From assembly GCF_001649575.2 (NCBI RefSeq), contig NC_051433.1, positions 14,567,044 to 14,631,043 on the forward strand: a stretch of DNA of 64,000 nucleotides. Direction: 5' to 3'. The position numbers and the translations under genes are program-made. This stretch comes from Kryptolebias marmoratus. Taxonomy: Eukaryota; Chordata; Actinopteri; Cyprinodontiformes; Rivulidae. Shown piece after piece: positions 60,088 through 64,000 of the stretch (position 1 is the first letter of the stretch; each line of letters starts with the position of its first letter). Under the pieces are notes generated by a model, which worked only from the letters and a program-made list of their open reading frames with translations, did not search any database and was not told the DNA's origin.

Positions 60088-61170
60088 GGCCGCGCTGGAG
60101 TCAGTATGGTGTAAACTTCACGCGTGGGCATAGCTCAGCGAGTTAAAACCCTGCCATAACCATCCTGGTGCTTTATACCTTCATGGGGGTCCGCTTGTGG
60201 AAACCCCAGACACCTCCTGTTTGAGGGCGGGGGGGGAGAGTCTGCGTGGCAATTCTGCACTCTCGCTTACCTGCTGAAGGAAAGGGCTGCTTGTGCCCTC
60301 CCTTGCACTTTTCTCTTTTTGAGACTGAAACTTCATTTTTTTTTGTTTTACATTGAAGGAGCAGTGTTGCATGAGACAATTGTCTTTAACCAAACACAGG
60401 GCCTCCTGTGACGACGTAGGACTCTCCTCCTTTGGTACAGACAAGCATCTTTATTAAGTTCTCTCTGAGAGAGAAAGAGCGAGACAGAAAAAAACATTAA
60501 GCTGTACGTAGTTAGGAGGCCATTGTGGTGCTTTTCCTGTGATGAGACTTTTTTTTTTATTTATTTTTTTTTTAAATGAACTTCAGATTTTCTGTCCCCA
60601 ACAGCACAGAGCAATTAGTGGGGAGGTTTGACTCGTTACCTGAACAAGCTGACCTTGGCTGGCTGGGTCAGCAGCCTTGTAGCAATCAACAAATTTGGCA
60701 TCTGATAAGAACATTTTGTGTTTATATTGACCCTCGTTTGTGTGTCCACCAGGCACTTGGATTTATACTTTTTAGTGGAATATTATTTAGGTCTAGAAGA
60801 AGGGATTTGCCTTTTTTCCATCTAATTTTTCTTTTTTTTTTTCCTCTTGCACTTTTTGCCTATAAATATTACATTTTGGAAAGGGGATTGCTTTTGGGGA
60901 TTTTTTTTATTCTTATATTTTTGTCATAGTTTTCATCTGATCTTCATCATTCCTGAAAAATCTGACTTTACAAAAAAAAAAAGGTCTATGACAAGAACAC
61001 TAGCTACAAAGAGTTAAAGACTATTTATTGAAAAGAATCGTGTTTAAAAATGGAACGGAGCACATTCCATATTACCACTTTTTATTTGTGTCCTTCTGAT
61101 GCAGTTTTTGGTTTACTTTTGTTTTTGCATACCTGTGTCTTGAAAAATAAAGGCATTCATTGTGGTAACA
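60088..61170 (+). other. ip6k2: ip6k2 3' UTR
   Basis: T-rich untranslated tail after the TGA. AATAAA signals at 61146-61151 and 61197-61202 predict the main end near 61.17-61.22 kb; another lies near 61276. The 117-codon frame at 60576-60929 is a T-rich chance frame in the UTR. Confidence 0.75.
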
Positions 61171-61299
61171 TTATCGTTCTGTGTTGTGTTCATTATAATA
61201 AAATATGCAGTTACCTACCCGTAGGAAATGCATAAAAAAGAGGAAATGAAAGTGAAATGTGAGCAGATTTGTATAATAAAAAGAAGAAGCAGCTCTGTG

Positions 61300-64000
61300 A
61301 GTCATTATTTGTTTTAAACACTGAAGAAAAGCTTGCTCTATGCAACATCCTCTGATTATTGTTAACTTCCTGCTGGGAAATGACGAACAGTGATTGCCTG
61401 GTTCAGCATGCTGTAGTTCCCTTTTTGCTTTTAATAAGAATAAAAATATTCTAACCTCTATAAAATATTAGCAACATTAAATTCATCTGATTTCGAACCA
61501 AGCTGCCCACTGATGAAGAGTCGACAAACTTCAACATCCAAAACCTGCGATTGATTCACCTGCGTCTTTATCAGCTGCACCTTGCTCAGGTGAGTCAACT
61601 GAAAATGCGTTGAGCAGAAAGCGTTATTGACTTTTGTTTAGGCCTGAAATAAGAAACGGAAACGATAAACAACGAAGGTCACGATGTTATTGCAAAGCAG
61701 TAAAGTAAATCCTAATCTGTGGGCTTGGTTTCTAAGCAGTTTTAATTAGTAACCAATAACATTTTCTGGTTTGATGACCACATCTGTGAGCTGGATAAAG
61801 TAAACATCCAGTTTAGTTCACCTGAGGCAGCTTTTCACCCCCGTCTGGATGAGTCTGGCATTTACTTTTAACTGGTAACCAAGTTCGGATATTTCCAAAC
61901 ACAGCCCGTGGATGTCCTGCACCATCTTAAATGGCCTCATTTGCTGCACTTTTTAAGTTATGTTTTTAAAAGGTATAAATAGTGAAAAATGGGGAGGGCT
62001 TCGTGTAGAAGTGCTCTTTTGTTTGTTGTTGTTGTTTATATGGCAATAACTAAAGTCAATAAACCATTAATGTCTTTAAATCCTTCGGCACTTTCTGCCT
62101 GCCTGCAGCTCATAAACCCAGTAATAATATTTGAGATATACCAGAGAATTATGTCATCGTGTGTTGAGTTGACATGTATCCAAATAACCACATTAACAGA
62201 CTGAAAAATGAACTTGGCTCATTGGTGATGCTACCATATAAAGAACTTACACTCCAGAAAAAAAAACATAAATATAATAATCTATAAATGGCTCAGATGA
62301 AGATAAATCCAACTAAATTTAACTTTAATTCTTTAATTTGTGTTATATTTGTTTTCTATTATCTTTCTTTTTATTTCCTTTAAAATATTTACTACTGTAT
62401 TCAGGTAGAACCTTTTAGTTAAATCCTTTCCCCTTTGTTTATTTACTCGTGTGACATTTCCTTCTTGCATTTTTTTCTTTGCTGTTTATTTGCCCAAGTG
62501 TAATTCCTTTCCTCTTTATGTTTGCCTGAAAGACGGCCCCTGTAATTGCACAATAAAGCAAGAATGTATACAGTACTGTAAAAAGCACACAAAGGAATGT
62601 ACAAGCAAAGGTCAAACATTAATTACACAGAAATATACAGCATGTACATGTGCAAATGAGAAAAATAACATCATTTGTTTTACTAAGTAGCTTGTTAAAT
62701 AAAAAAATGAATTAGTTAAAGTAAATAAACTGAAAATGTAGCAAAAATATAACAAATAAATAGAATTTTTTTTTTCTATTTTTACTGAATTTATTGGAAT
62801 AAAATATATTTAGTAAGTCTACTATAGTTTATGTTGACTTTTTTTTAAAACTTTGTCAGTCTCTTATATAAAGTTTTCAGAAACAGCAGCTTAAATTCTT
62901 CTTTTCCGTGGCCGTTTATTCTCTTTGTTTCACAGCACAAAACTGATCCAAATAGATGCATGTGTGAACTGTGTTGAAAAGAATCTGATGCTTTATATTA
63001 TTTATATTTACTGATGCTATAACATGTCAGAAAATGTTGATAAAATCAATGATAGTTTGAAATTTCAAGGCAAAACACTGGAGCCTGATCCATAAAACAG
63101 GAAAAATATGTACAAGGAAATTTCAAAGTAAAAAGCTTTTGGAGGGGGGTTTCTTTTGTTTTAACAAAAAGCCCAAACGCAAAGACCTTAAACCTCATTG
63201 CGTGCGTCATCGTTGTTACAGAGGTCATTAATAAGCAGTTTAGAGGCTTTTAAGCCAGTTCCTGTTCGGCTGTGACACCGGTGACTGGTCTGCTTTAAAC
63301 TGAGAGAAACCCAAAACAACTGAGATTATGTACTTCAAACATTCAGCAACAAAACTTCCTTCATAGGTTCACAATAAAAAGGCAGGAAGTATTAGAAGCC
63401 AGCAGCTGAAACAACAAGGACTTGTTTAGCACTTTGCACTGAGCACACACTGAACCACAATCAATTTAATCAGCTTTGCATCGCTGATAAACCCTCCGCT
63501 GAAGCTCACGGAAAGCATGGCAAGAATTTTCCAACTCTTTTTTGCAGCTTGGCGCACCTGTTTCACGTACGAAGGGTGGGGGTTTTTGTCACCCTTGAGT
63601 AAACTTCTAAAGGCCTTAAAGTATGTACGCTCGAGTTGTACTTACTGACTTTCAGTCCTGGGACGTGCAGTGCGTGGAGTGGGTAAATAAACATACAGAA
63701 GTGGACAGGATACTTATATTTCTTTTTAAGAAGCAATGACCAGTCAGTGTCCTTTCAAATATTTTTTCTAACTGTTCAAGTGACATGAGGGTTATTACCT
63801 CACATTAGCTCCCAATCAGAATTATAGAGACAATGTGCTGCCAGTGCAACACTTACAGTTTATTTATTAATGTTCCAAAGAAATAAAACAGAAACTCTTC
63901 TCAGTTTGGATTTTTAATCTTGAAAAAAGAAAATTAGTTTCTAGATTTTGGGTTTTTTTGCCTGACATCCTGCCCAGTTCACACTGAAGGGTTTTGGTAC
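61300..64000. other. Downstream intergenic, no gene seen
   Basis: AT-rich DNA with A/T runs. No supported exon or RNA gene. A Cys-rich frame at 62451-62690 lacks an ATG. Strand or identity of the next gene cannot be told from this window. Confidence 0.55.

Noticed and set aside
62451..62690. Small cysteine-rich protein frame
   Set aside because: Nine or more Cys look secreted-peptide-like, but the frame opens on GTG, has no in-frame ATG or signal-peptide start that fits, and no acceptor that clearly rescues it.
1..64000. Novel defence, biosynthetic or CRISPR-like system
   Set aside because: The window is ordinary teleost nuclear DNA; there are no spaced direct-repeat arrays, operons or unexplained multi-gene clusters.

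Overview
The window is nuclear DNA from a ray-finned fish, most likely a percomorph teleost. The grounds are two intron-containing or UTR-rich vertebrate genes, a canonical eukaryotic tRNA-Phe, AT-rich non-coding DNA with CA/TG/TA microsatellites, and relics of fish-type hAT, Tc1 and SINE elements. Nothing in it looks prokaryotic or viral. Most long open frames are chance frames in AT-rich DNA. Only two protein-coding genes can be supported, both on the + strand.

Layout: 1-5506 is non-coding with no recognisable gene. A 176-base assembly gap (5507-5682) sits beside a CpG-rich, repeat-rich segment (about 5880-6463) that ends in a strong splice donor and probably holds the first, untranslated exon of gpr22. 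A 13.4 kb intron follows; it contains a perfect-looking hairpin, one well-formed orphan candidate exon and several stretches that resemble conserved regulatory DNA. At 19824-22640 lies the second gpr22 exon, with a cluster of upstream ORFs, the whole 562-codon reading frame of an orphan class A GPCR, and a 3' UTR with three poly(A) signals. A single tRNA-Phe(GAA) gene with its own Pol III terminator is at 26698-26770.

From about 27 to 55 kb the window is an intergenic repeat landscape: at least six copies of one dispersed repeat of about 400 bp, a 204-bp non-autonomous hAT element, a Tc1 transposase relic, two SINE-like copies and a 56-bp TA tract. From 55.86 kb a CCAAT/GC-box promoter leads into ip6k2, an inositol hexakisphosphate kinase with five coding exons (56315-60087, 457 residues), and its 3' UTR to about 61.2 kb. 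The rest, to 64 kb, shows no gene.

The two genes are not known to work together. GPR22 is a Gi-coupled orphan receptor of heart and brain; IP6K2 makes the pyrophosphate 5-IP7. In mammals GPR22 lies inside COG5 and is not linked to IP6K2, so this neighbourhood suggests a fish paralogue or a rearranged locus. I see no undescribed multi-gene system here. The most unusual points are the enlarged extracellular and intracellular loops of this GPR22, its uORF cluster, the acidic insert in IP6K2, and the orphan candidate exon at 12955-13062.
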